From contig NZ_JAPENY010000001.1 of the NCBI RefSeq assembly GCF_026341825.1, positions 1,178,001-1,242,000 on the forward strand: a stretch of DNA of 64,000 nucleotides, read 5' to 3'. Position 1 is the first letter of the stretch. Each line of letters begins with the position of its first letter. The notes beneath the pieces are model-generated. The model made no database searches, was not told the origin of the DNA, and saw nothing but the letters and a program-made list of their open reading frames with translations. The translations under genes were made by a program, and so were the position numbers. Shown here piece by piece: positions 36,746 through 44,618 of the stretch. The DNA is from Streptomyces sp. NBC_00620 (GTDB lineage Bacteria; Actinomycetota; Actinomycetes; Streptomycetales; Streptomycetaceae).

Positions 36746-37639
36746 ATGGCTGATCCGCAGTCTAACGCGCCCTCGCGCGCCACCGCCGGAGCTCCCACCT
36801 CCGGCGTCATCCACGTCCGCACCCGCCTCACCGCCGACTTCACCGTGATCGCCAACGCCCTTGCGCAGCGGCGCGGAAGCGCGGTCACCATCGGCGTCGC
36901 GGCCTACATCCTCTCGTTGCCGGACGGTGCCATCGTCAGCATCGCCGCGCTGTGCAGGCACTTCACCGAGGGCGAGATCCTGATCTCCCGTGCGCTACGG
37001 GAGTTGGAGGCCGCCGGTTACCTGGAGCGGCGGCGCGAGCGCGGGCCCGACGGTCAGGTGCGCACGCGGACGTTCTTCTACGACGTACCGCGTGGCCAGA
37101 GGCAGCCGACCCCGCCGCCCGGCCGACCCGACGGGCCTGTCCGGCCGCGGAAGTCCGCCGAGGGCGGCACACCGGGACGGACATCCCGGAACAGCGCATC
37201 GCCCTCATCGGATGCCAACGCCAGGCCTGCACAGGCAAGTTCGCCCGCCGAGTCACCCGCTCCACCACTCCGCCTCGACGACGCCGACCCCCAGGCCGTC
37301 ATCATCCTCGCCTCCCTCCGGATCGTCGACCGCAGACTGACCCTGTCCCGCCGCGAGGTCGCCGAGCTGGCCCCGGCCGTCACCGAGTGGCTCGCGCGGG
37401 GCCTCCGGCCCGAGGAGATCACCGGCCTGCTCACCGCCGGGCTCCCCAGGCACTTCCAGTCCCGCCCGGCGCGGGTTCTCGCCTACCGGCTCGGCGAGGT
37501 CCCCCTCGCGGCGCCACCAATCCCGGATGCACCACCCACGCAGCGGACCGTCCTGCCCTGGCAGACCTGCGACGGCTGCGAACGCGCCTACCGGGCCCCG
37601 GAACCGTCCTCCTGCCGCGACTGCCGGAAAGCAGCCTGA
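36746..37639 (+). CDS. Winged-helix DNA-binding protein with C-terminal zinc-ribbon-like motif
   Basis: A 297-residue protein with a helix-turn-helix/winged-helix domain (about 20-105; IVSIAALCRHFTEGEILISRALRELEAAGYLERRRERG), a Pro/Ser-rich linker, a second helical domain (about 170-250; LSRREVAELAPAVTEWLARGL) and a terminal CDGCERAYRAPEPSSCRDC ribbon that should bind zinc. It resembles MarR/replication-type winged helices found in several Streptomyces copies, but its target is unknown. A hairpin leader precedes it. Confidence 0.78.
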   Translation: MADPQSNAPSRATAGAPTSGVIHVRTRLTADFTVIANALAQRRGSAVTIGVAAYILSLPDGAIVSIAALCRHFTEGEILISRALRELEAAGYLERRRERGPDGQVRTRTFFYDVPRGQRQPTPPPGRPDGPVRPRKSAEGGTPGRTSRNSASPSSDANARPAQASSPAESPAPPLRLDDADPQAVIILASLRIVDRRLTLSRREVAELAPAVTEWLARGLRPEEITGLLTAGLPRHFQSRPARVLAYRLGEVPLAAPPIPDAPPTQRTVLPWQTCDGCERAYRAPEPSSCRDCRKAA

Positions 37640-37760
37640 TGGTCTCGACTTCGCGCTCTGCGGTGCCCTGGAGTCGACGAAGGCTTCGCGGCGGCCTGCG
37701 AGGTCGGCGTGCCACCGGGAAGCAACCACCGCCCGCAGTGAGGTCCAATTGGTGCGGCAG

Positions 37761-38018
37761 CTACTGGCCGTAGGGAGGCCCGGAGGGTGGTTGCTCGTAC
37801 TGTCCGTGTTGCTGTGGTGGGTAGCCCTGCTGCGGCGGGTAGCCGTACGGCGGCTGCTGTGGTGGCGCGTACCCGGTCGTTACGGTCTTGCGGCCCATGG
37901 CTGCGGCGATCGGCCATCCGGTAATTGCCCACAGGCCGCAGCTGATGATCGTCAGGAACAAGTGCAGGCCGTGGTTGGCGCCACGCTTCTGGACGTAGCG
38001 CTGTGGCTGCTGATGCAT
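37761..38018 (-). CDS. Small membrane protein with Pro/Gln/Tyr-rich tail
   Basis: The 85-residue protein begins MHQQPQRYVQKRG, has one hydrophobic stretch that could form a membrane hairpin (HLFLTIISCGLWAITGWPIAAAMG) and ends in a low-complexity tail of GYPPQQ-type repeats (GYAPPQQPPYGYPPQQGYPPQQ region split around 37761-37860). Such tails are common on actinobacterial DUF4234/TM2-like proteins. ATG 38018 has GGAG six bases upstream. Function unknown. Confidence 0.75.
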   Translation of the reverse strand: MHQQPQRYVQKRGANHGLHLFLTIISCGLWAITGWPIAAAMGRKTVTTGYAPPQQPPYGYPPQQGYPPQQHGQYEQPPSGPPYGQ

Positions 38019-38235
38019 GCTCTCTCCCCCTGTAGTGGAGAGGGCAACTTTGCACGGGGGGTGGGCGATGTGTGGGGAAAACCGTGGAGCTTCAACCTGC
38101 TGAGTGAACGCAGGCCTTACCACTGCGGCCTGAGGGTCGGGCAGTACGCCTTCACACCCATCAGCAAGAGCTCGTTCGCATCGTCCTATGGTTGAGCGCG
38201 ACGTCCCGGTGATCAGAGGGACCTGTTCAGGCGGC

Positions 38236-38298
38236 TCAGCGTCCGGGGTTTCGGGATGCTGAGACGAGTTGTCAGTGTCCGGAGAATCGGGACACTGA
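38236..38298. promoter_or_regulatory. Two tandem 27-bp dyads upstream of the NUDIX gene
   Basis: Dyad 1 (38236-38262) has arms TCAGCGTCC/GGGATGCTGA and dyad 2 (38272-38298) has arms TCAGTGTCC/GGGACACTGA, each around an 8-base centre. They repeat with a 36-bp period and end just before the coding region. They look like paired operators or paired RNA hairpins in the leader. Confidence 0.6.
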
Positions 38299-38326
38299 GG
38301 TGACCCGACCGGTCGAAAGGACCACC

Positions 38327-38833
38327 GTGGCTCAGCCAACCCCCGACGACCAGCCCGAGGCCCTCAAGCCCGCCCTCGGATCCATGACCGTCCTGGCCGC
38401 GGCCGTCATCGTCCACGACCGGGCCGCCAACCGAATCGTCCTCCTCCAGCGCGGTGAGAACGCCAAGTTCGGCCAGGGCCTGTGGGACCTGCCCATCGGG
38501 AAGAGTGAACCCGGCGAGCCGATCACCGGGACCGCCGTGCGTGAGCTGTACGAGGAGACGGGGCTGACGGTGAAACCGGAGGTGCTGGAGGTCGCTCACA
38601 TCGTCCATGGGGCATCGGGCGTCGAAGCCCCCAATGGCTTCCTCACCGTCGTCTTCGCCGCTCATGAATGGACCGGCGAACCCGAGAACCGCGAACCGCG
38701 CAAGCACGCGCAGGTTCGGTGGGTCGATGCCGACGCCATCCCCGATGCGTTCGTGGGCTCGAGCGCCGACGCACTTCACCAGTACCTCTCCGGGGGCCGG
38801 GGCCCGCAAGTCTCCCTCCGCGGTTGGCGCTGA
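38327..38833 (+). CDS. NUDIX hydrolase
   Basis: A 168-residue hydrolase with a complete Nudix box GKSEPGEP-x-TGTAVRELYEETGLT (G-x5-E-x7-REUxEExGU), so it should cleave a nucleoside-diphosphate derivative with Mg2+. GTG 38327 was chosen because AAAGG (38316-38320) lies six bases upstream; GTG 38300 would add nine residues but overlaps the second dyad. The tandem dyads immediately upstream suggest specific regulation. Confidence 0.88.
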   Translation: MAQPTPDDQPEALKPALGSMTVLAAAVIVHDRAANRIVLLQRGENAKFGQGLWDLPIGKSEPGEPITGTAVRELYEETGLTVKPEVLEVAHIVHGASGVEAPNGFLTVVFAAHEWTGEPENREPRKHAQVRWVDADAIPDAFVGSSADALHQYLSGGRGPQVSLRGWR

Positions 38834-38855
38834 GCGGCGGCGTCAGGAGCGTGTT

Positions 38856-38882
38856 ATGAACCGGCCTCCCGGCGTCAGGTAA
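38856..38882 (+). CDS. Possible eight-residue leader peptide
   Basis: ATG 38856 has a near-ideal CAGGAG six bases upstream and reads MNRPPGVR to TAA 38880-38882, 75 bases before the universal stress protein gene. It may be a leader peptide or a chance frame; no attenuator hairpin is clear. Confidence 0.25.
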   Translation: MNRPPGVR

Positions 38883-38957
38883 ACACCAACACCGCCGTCC
38901 GCCCGCTCGCTGGCCCCTTCCATGGGACGCGGACATCCGTGCGGACAGGAGCAGGCA

Positions 38958-39503
38958 ATGGGTGAGGACGCGGGGCGGCGCATCGTGGTCGGGGTGAGTG
39001 GTTCGCTGGGGAGTCTGGTGGCTCTGCATCGGGCCGTGGGCGAGGCTCGGCGTGGGGGTGCCGAGTTGCTGGCCGTGCTCGCCTGGGAGCTGCCCGGGGG
39101 TGAACTCGCCTCCCGGCGTGCGGTGTTCACCTCGCCCGTGCCCGATCTACGGCGGGCGGCGGGTGAGCGGCTGCTCGGGGCTCTGCGCACGGCGTTCGGT
39201 GATGCGGGGCCCGGGGTTCCGTTCCGGGGGCTGGTCGTACGGGGTACGGCGGGGCGCGCGCTGGTGGAGTGTGCGGACCGGGACGGGGATCTACTGGTGG
39301 TCGGTGCGGGGTGTCGTGGCTGGATCCACCGGGCGTTCTCCCCGTCCACCGCCCGGTACTGCCTCGCCCACGCCGGCTGTCCCGTCCTGGCCGTCCCGCC
39401 CTCGCCCCTGGAGAGCGAGCTTGCCTCCGCGCACCGCCGTATCGGCCTGCGACTGCCCCTCGACGCACGGGAGTTGACGGACGGCAAGCAGAGGCAGAAC
39501 TGA
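38958..39503 (+). CDS. Universal stress protein (UspA family), single domain
   Basis: The 181-residue protein begins RRIVVGVSGSLGSLVALHRAV and ends with the ATP-binding Usp motif region GRALVECADRDGDLLVVGAGCRGWIHRAFSPSTARYC (G-x2-G-x9-G-S/T pattern near 115-150), so it is an ATP-binding type Usp. ATG 38958 follows AGGAG by six bases. It ends two bases before the convergent acyltransferase gene. Confidence 0.85.
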   Translation: MGEDAGRRIVVGVSGSLGSLVALHRAVGEARRGGAELLAVLAWELPGGELASRRAVFTSPVPDLRRAAGERLLGALRTAFGDAGPGVPFRGLVVRGTAGRALVECADRDGDLLVVGAGCRGWIHRAFSPSTARYCLAHAGCPVLAVPPSPLESELASAHRRIGLRLPLDARELTDGKQRQN

Positions 39504-39505
39504 GC

Positions 39506-40789
39506 TCAGCGCGGACGCATCCCGAACAGGAAGCGCGTCAACTTCGTCCGCCGTACGAGGAGTTCGTACGAAGCCAGGGTCAGGGCGAGCGAAGCCGCCA
39601 CGATCAGGACGTACTTGACCGGGATCGGGGCGTCCAGGCCGACCACTCCGTACGCGACCGCCACGACGATCGGCTGGTGGAGGACGTACAACGGCAGTGC
39701 GCCGATGGCCAGATAGCCGAAGAAGCGGCGGCGACGACCCGCATCGTCACCGGCCCCAGGCACAGGCCGGTCACGCCGGTCACGCCGCCCGCGTCGGTCC
39801 AGCAGCCCCACGATCCCCACGATCCAGCACCACCCCGCCGCGCCGAACAGCGCACGCGAGACCACCGCGAGCGCGGTCTGGTCCGTGAAGGCGTCGTCCG
39901 CCGTCATGAAGCCGGGCGCGCAGGCGGCGAAGAGGAGTGGTCCGAGGACAGCGCCCACCACCGCATCCCGGCGCATCGCCGCGCGTAGGCGGTCGTCGGT
40001 GGCCAGGATGAAGCCGTAGAGGAAGAAGAGGAGGTACGCCCATCGGCCCCAGCCTCCGTAGTCCTCCTCCAGGCCGATCAGCGCGCTCATCGCGGCCAGC
40101 GGAAGAGCAGGGAGCAGCACCACGCCGCGCCGCTCGCACGCCCTGGCCAGAGCGTCGCGCAGCCGGCGTGCGCGTGCCTCGGGGAACCACCGGGTCAGCG
40201 GCACCAGGAACAGCGAGAACGTGAGCAGCAGCACCACGAACCACAGGTGGCCCGTCTCGAAGTACTTGCCCTGTACGACGAAGGGGAACGCGGACAGGTC
40301 CAGATGGACGTCGAAGAAGCGGGGCAGGAAGCGGAGGTAGGACTCGTCGTAGCCGGGGTCCGCGGACCGCTCCCGCAGCCATTGCGGCACCGGCAGCAGT
40401 ACGGCCGTCGCGAACAGCAGCGGTACGCCGAGGCGCAGCAGCCGTTCCCTGGCGAAGCCGCCGGGGCCGCGGCGGTGCAGCGAGTGCCAGGAGCCGAGGC
40501 CCGCGACGAAGAACAGCATCGGCATCGCCCACACCACGCCGAACCCGGCGATGACCAGGATCGCGTCGGTGGTGTCGCGGTTCTGGACGTAGAAGTCGGT
40601 GTCCGTGGCGAACACCAGCGCCGAGTGGAAGAAGACGAGCCCGACGACTACGAGTGTGCGGATCGCGTCCAGTTCCGTACGCCGACCGGACGCGGCTCCC
40701 GCAGGTCCCGCGGGTCCCGCAGGTTCCGCGGCTCCCGCAGGTCCCGCGGGCTCCGAGCGCTCCGCCGACGCGCCTCCCGGCTCCGTCAT
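39506..40789 (-). CDS. Acyltransferase 3 family integral membrane protein
   Basis: A 427-residue protein with about ten transmembrane segments and the Acyl_transf_3 features RRTELDAIRTLVVVGLVFFHS (catalytic histidine) and RGPGGFARERLLRLGVPLL. Members acylate or succinylate extracellular glycans or lipids. ATG 40789 (GGAGG five bases upstream) was chosen; the cytoplasmic N-terminus is a low-complexity Ala/Gly/Pro stretch (PAGPAGAAEPAGPAG) encoded by near-repeats at 40690-40760. Confidence 0.85.
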   Translation of the reverse strand: MTEPGGASAERSEPAGPAGAAEPAGPAGPAGAASGRRTELDAIRTLVVVGLVFFHSALVFATDTDFYVQNRDTTDAILVIAGFGVVWAMPMLFFVAGLGSWHSLHRRGPGGFARERLLRLGVPLLFATAVLLPVPQWLRERSADPGYDESYLRFLPRFFDVHLDLSAFPFVVQGKYFETGHLWFVVLLLTFSLFLVPLTRWFPEARARRLRDALARACERRGVVLLPALPLAAMSALIGLEEDYGGWGRWAYLLFFLYGFILATDDRLRAAMRRDAVVGAVLGPLLFAACAPGFMTADDAFTDQTALAVVSRALFGAAGWCWIVGIVGLLDRRGRRDRRDRPVPGAGDDAGRRRRFFGYLAIGALPLYVLHQPIVVAVAYGVVGLDAPIPVKYVLIVAASLALTLASYELLVRRTKLTRFLFGMRPR

Positions 40790-41058
40790 GCCGCCTCCCC
40801 CGTGGCGTGTGGCATGTCGCTTGTGGCCGCACCAGTGTCCGGCCTCCGGGACGGGAACGCCAGGTACACACCCAGCCGAACCCCGTTCCGGCCACACCCC
40901 CGTAAGCATCGCGTTACGGCTGCCGGGCTGGACGTCAAGCATCCGTCAGCAGCCCGCTCCGTACCCCGTCACCCGGGCATAGCGTCACCGGAGCGTCCGG
41001 TCGATACAGAAGAGCATCGGCAGAGCGGCGCACGTCACCCTCGTCAAGGAGCTGCACG

Positions 41059-41418
41059 ATGTCTCCACTGGACCGTCCCGAGGACCCGGACCCCGAGCCT
41101 TCCGAACGCATCCCGGCCGGACTCCTCTACGTACCCGTCCGGTCGGGGCCCGCGGGCTGCACGGCCCGGTTCTTCCGCACCCCCCTGGGCGGTCGTACGG
41201 CCGTCGGATTCACCTCGGCGGCGAAGCTCACCGCCACCCTCGGCACGGAACAGGCCTGCATCAGACTGTCCGAACCCGCGCTGCGCGCGCTCGCGGCGCC
41301 CCTGGGCGTCAGCGCCCTCACCGTCGACCCGCAGCTCTCCGCGCCTGCGGCCGCGCCCTCGACCGACCCGTGGCCGCACCCGGTCGTCCTCGCGCATCCG
41401 ACCCCGCTCATCGGCTGA
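41059..41418 (+). CDS. SAV_915 family (SseB-like) protein
   Basis: The 119-residue soluble protein has the conserved core LLYVPVRSG...TARFFRTPLGGRTAVGFTS and SEPALRALAAPLGVSALTVDP of the Streptomyces SAV_915 group, related to the SseB fold. Function unknown. It lies 17 bases before lysA in the same orientation, a pairing that suggests co-transcription. Confidence 0.82.
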   Translation: MSPLDRPEDPDPEPSERIPAGLLYVPVRSGPAGCTARFFRTPLGGRTAVGFTSAAKLTATLGTEQACIRLSEPALRALAAPLGVSALTVDPQLSAPAAAPSTDPWPHPVVLAHPTPLIG

Positions 41419-41435
41419 GGAGCTGAGGAAACGCC

Positions 41436-42788
41436 ATGACCATCTCAGTCACCTCCCTCCCACCCGCCAACGAGAGCGACCCCTCCGACACGGACGGCCT
41501 GTCCGTCTGGCCCCGCTCCGCCCGCCCCCAGCCCGACGGAGACGTCACCGTCGGCGGCGTCTCCCTCGCCGAGGCGGCCGACCGCTTCGGCACCCCCGTG
41601 TACGTGCTCGACGAGCAGGAGGTCCGCGAGCGCTGCCGTACGTACCGCACGGCGTTTCCCGAGGCCGACATCGTCTACGCGGCCAAGGCGTTCCTGTGCC
41701 GTGCGATGGCGCACTGGGTGCAGGAGGAGGGCCTCGGCCTGGACGTGTGCTCGGCCGGGGAGCTGGCGCTCGCCGTCACCACCGGGTTCCCGCCGGAGCG
41801 GATCGTGATGCACGGCAACGCGAAGAGCCCCGAGGACCTGCGCACCGCGCTGCGCCTCGGAGTCGGCCGCATCGTCGTGGACAGCACCTCGGAGATCGCC
41901 CGGCTGGCCGCGATCACGCCCGCCGGTACCCGCCAGAAGGTCATGGTGCGGGTGGTGCCCGGCATCGCGGCCGGCGGGCACGCCAAGATCCGTACCGGTA
42001 CCGAGGACCAGAAGTTCGGCCTGTCGATCACGGACGGCTCCGCGCAGCACGCCGTCACCCGGATACTCGACCAGCCGCACCTCGAACTGGTCGGCCTGCA
42101 CTGCCACATCGGCTCGCAGGTCACCACCGTGAAGCCGTACGTCGCCGCCGTGCGCCGCATGGTCGGGCTGATGGCCCGGATCCGCGACCAGCACGGTGTC
42201 ACCCTGCCGCAGCTGAACATCGGCGGCGGGCACGCCATCGCCTACCGGCCCGGCGAGGACAGCCTCGACGTGGGCCTCCTGGCCGGCCGGGTCGGCGCCG
42301 AGCTGGCGGACGGCTGCGCGAGGGCCCAACTCCCCCTCCCCCGGCTGACGTTGGAGCCCGGCCGTGCGGTCGTCGGACCCGCCGGGGTCGCCGTCTACCG
42401 GGTCCTGTCCGTCAAGCGCACCGGCGAGCACACCTTCGTCGCCGTCGACGGCGGTATGAGCGACAACCCGAGGCCCGCGCTGTACGGCGTCCGGTACGCA
42501 CCCCGGCTCATCGGCCGCGCCTCCACCGCGCCGCCCCGCCTCGTCACGGTCGTGGGCCGACACTGCGAGGCGGGCGACATCCTCGCGGACGAGGTGGCGC
42601 TCCCCGGCGACGTACACCCCGGCGACCTCCTCGCCGTACCGGCGGCGGGGGCCTATCACCTGTCCATGGCCTCCGGTTACAACCTGGTCGGCCGGCCCCC
42701 GGTCGTCGCGGCGGCCGACGGCATCGCACGGATCCTCGTACGCCGTGAGTCGCTGGACGACATGAGCCGCCGGGACGTCGGCCTCTAG
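41436..42788 (+). CDS. lysA: Diaminopimelate decarboxylase
   Basis: A 450-residue PLP enzyme of the ornithine/DAP/arginine decarboxylase family. The Schiff-base lysine is K84 in VYAAKAFLCRA, with LDVCSAGELALA, HCHIGSQ, GGGHAIAY and the phosphate-binding EPGRAVVG region intact, and the ERYC-like HCEAGD near the C-terminus. It decarboxylates meso-DAP to L-lysine. This may be an accessory copy: it follows a SAV_915 gene rather than thrA/hom, and its N-terminus (about 1-35) is extended and polar. Confidence 0.93.
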   Translation: MTISVTSLPPANESDPSDTDGLSVWPRSARPQPDGDVTVGGVSLAEAADRFGTPVYVLDEQEVRERCRTYRTAFPEADIVYAAKAFLCRAMAHWVQEEGLGLDVCSAGELALAVTTGFPPERIVMHGNAKSPEDLRTALRLGVGRIVVDSTSEIARLAAITPAGTRQKVMVRVVPGIAAGGHAKIRTGTEDQKFGLSITDGSAQHAVTRILDQPHLELVGLHCHIGSQVTTVKPYVAAVRRMVGLMARIRDQHGVTLPQLNIGGGHAIAYRPGEDSLDVGLLAGRVGAELADGCARAQLPLPRLTLEPGRAVVGPAGVAVYRVLSVKRTGEHTFVAVDGGMSDNPRPALYGVRYAPRLIGRASTAPPRLVTVVGRHCEAGDILADEVALPGDVHPGDLLAVPAAGAYHLSMASGYNLVGRPPVVAAADGIARILVRRESLDDMSRRDVGL

Positions 42789-42798
42789 CTGTTGCGGG

Positions 42799-43419
42799 TC
42801 AGGACGTTGATGACGTGAGTTGTTGGCAGATCAGTTGGTGAGCAAGTTGCGCCGTCGCGAGCAGGTCCTCGCGAGATGTGTCGCCGTTGGATCGCACTGA
42901 CAATCCGTGCCAGACGGATTGGACGAGCCCGGTCAGGACCGCTGCGTTGGTGCCGGCGGCTAGTTCCCCTTCTTGGACCGCTCGTTCGATGCGCGCGAGG
43001 AGGGCCTGCTCGTTCGAGCTGTGCAGTTCGGCGACGTAGGCGCTGGTATCGAGCGTGCCCGTGCTGTCGCTCATCACGGCACTGCTGATGAGACACCCCG
43101 GGTGCGTGCCGCTTGGCTGGGTGAACTCGTGCACCGAGTCGGTCAGGATGCGTTCGATGACGGTCTGGATGACGTTCTCGGCGACAGCCTGCTGATAGAT
43201 CTCGCGGTACCGCTCGGCGTAGGTCCGCACCGCTTCCTCGAACAGTCCAGCCTTGCTGCCGAACGCGGCGTAGAGGCTGGACGTGGAGAGCCCGAGGGCC
43301 GCGGTCAGGGCGCGGGTCGAGGTGCCGGAGTAGCCGCGTCGCCAGAAGAGGCGAGCGGCTTCGAGGACCGCACGGTCGCGGTCGAAGGCTCGGGGGCGTC
43401 CACGGTTGCGTTCGGTCAC
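42799..43419 (-). CDS. TetR/AcrR family transcriptional regulator
   Basis: A 206-residue regulator beginning VTERNRGRPRAFDRDRAVLEAARLFWRRGYSGTSTRALTAALGLSTSSLYAAFGSKAG, a complete TetR_N helix-turn-helix, with a C-terminal domain containing HPGCLISSAVM typical of redox/electrophile-type TetR proteins. GTG 43419 is the family-typical start; ATG 43446 would add MERTIYNAS and lies inside the palindrome at 43433-43469. No ribosome site is seen for either, so the message may be leaderless. Confidence 0.88.
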   Translation of the reverse strand: MTERNRGRPRAFDRDRAVLEAARLFWRRGYSGTSTRALTAALGLSTSSLYAAFGSKAGLFEEAVRTYAERYREIYQQAVAENVIQTVIERILTDSVHEFTQPSGTHPGCLISSAVMSDSTGTLDTSAYVAELHSSNEQALLARIERAVQEGELAAGTNAAVLTGLVQSVWHGLSVRSNGDTSREDLLATAQLAHQLICQQLTSSTS

Positions 43420-43432
43420 GCTTGCATTGTAG

Positions 43433-43469
43433 ATCGTTCGCTCCATAATAGATTTATGGAGCGAACGAT
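43433..43469. promoter_or_regulatory. Perfect 16-bp-arm palindrome containing both divergent start codons
   Basis: Arms ATCGTTCGCTCCATAA (43433-43448) and TTATGGAGCGAACGAT (43454-43469) are exact reverse complements around a 5-base centre. The hydrolase ATG (43456) is in the right arm and an in-frame ATG of the tetR gene (43446-43444) is in the left arm, so both frames read MERTI from the operator itself. Probably the TetR operator covering both promoters. Confidence 0.85.
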
Positions 43470-44253
43470 TCAGAAGAGGCTGCCGGTCGGCGGGGACAGT
43501 TGGGTGACGGTCGATGTGTACGGGGAGCGGGATGCTCCGGGCCTCGTCGTCGTCCCGGGCGTCATGAGCGACGCGCACACGTGGCGCCGGGTCGTGGGCG
43601 CCATCGCGGCCTGGCCCTCAGTGGTAGTCGTAAACCGTCGGGGACGCACTCCCTCGGGGCCCTTGACCAATTCCTACTCGCTGCGGACAGAGGTCGAGGA
43701 CCTCGGCGTGGTCCTTGACGAGTTCGACAGCGCGCGGACGCTCTTCGGTTGGAGCTACGGCGGCTTGATCACCTTGCTGGCCGCCAACGATCGCCCGATT
43801 CCTCATGTGATCGCCTATGAGCCGGTGATGCAGCCATTCGGACGCCATGCAGTGCCGGACCTGAAGAGCGCAGCGGAGACGGCGGACTGGGATCGCTGCG
43901 TCGAGATCGTCAATCGGCAGATCTCCGGCTTCTCCGCAGCACATGTCGACGACCTTCGGGCCGATCCCCACAGTTGGGCGATACTGCGTCGCTTGAGCGA
44001 ACCGCTGTACGCCGAACTCGGCGCGCTCAACGCGGCGCCGCCTCCGGATGTGATGGCGCGACAGGCAGATCAAGTGGACCTGATCATCGGCCAGCGCAAT
44101 CGCGGAACAGCCCCCTACGGAACGTCGTTCGATCACGTGCGGCAGCACGTCGCGCACGCCGAAGTCCACGAACTCCCTGGCCAGGGCCACCTGGCCCACA
44201 TTCTGGCGCCGGCAGAGCTGGGCCACCTGCTCAACAACCTCGCCGCGACCTGA
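43456..44253 (+). CDS. Alpha/beta hydrolase
   Basis: The 265-residue enzyme has the nucleophile elbow GWSYGG (Ser in G-x-S-x-G), an oxyanion region PGVMSDAHTWRRVV and a C-terminal catalytic histidine in GQGHLAHI. No signal peptide, so it acts in the cytosol on an unknown ester, lactone or similar. ATG 43456 is within the operator palindrome, without a ribosome site, so a leaderless transcript is likely. Divergent TetR gene and shared operator imply substrate-induced expression. Confidence 0.9.
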   Translation: MERTIQKRLPVGGDSWVTVDVYGERDAPGLVVVPGVMSDAHTWRRVVGAIAAWPSVVVVNRRGRTPSGPLTNSYSLRTEVEDLGVVLDEFDSARTLFGWSYGGLITLLAANDRPIPHVIAYEPVMQPFGRHAVPDLKSAAETADWDRCVEIVNRQISGFSAAHVDDLRADPHSWAILRRLSEPLYAELGALNAAPPPDVMARQADQVDLIIGQRNRGTAPYGTSFDHVRQHVAHAEVHELPGQGHLAHILAPAELGHLLNNLAAT

Positions 44254-44618
44254 TGGGCACCCACGCCAACGCACCGCTCTCCGTTGAGGGCCGCAGGCGA
44301 CTCGTCGAGCGATGCCAGTCACGTCCGATCGCCCACGTTGCCGCGGAGATGGGCATCTCCAGGGCATGCGCCTCCAAGGGGGTCAACCGGTACCGCCGTC
44401 ATGGCGAGCTCGGCCTGCACGACCGGTCCTCCACACCCCACCGCCGACCCACCGCCACACCGGGCGAGGTAGTGGAGCGGATCGAGCAGATGCGCCGACA
44501 GCGACCACTCCCGGGCAGTCAGCCGGAACAAGAAGAAGACCGGTCGTGGAGGGTCCGTGTACCTACACTCCGCGGTCGACGTCATGGCCTCGTACATCTA
44601 GCACCCGCGGTCGGCTAG
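44253..44618 (+). pseudogene. IS481-family transposase, N-terminal remnant
   Basis: The frame from ATG 44253 (overlapping the hydrolase stop as TGATG) reads MGTHANAPLSVEGRRRLVERC...PIAHVAAEMGISRACASKGVNRYRRHGELGLHDRSSTP, the N-terminal helix-turn-helix of IS481 transposases. After about 80 residues it departs from the family, and the DDE catalytic core is absent. It is a decayed insertion remnant. Confidence 0.82.
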
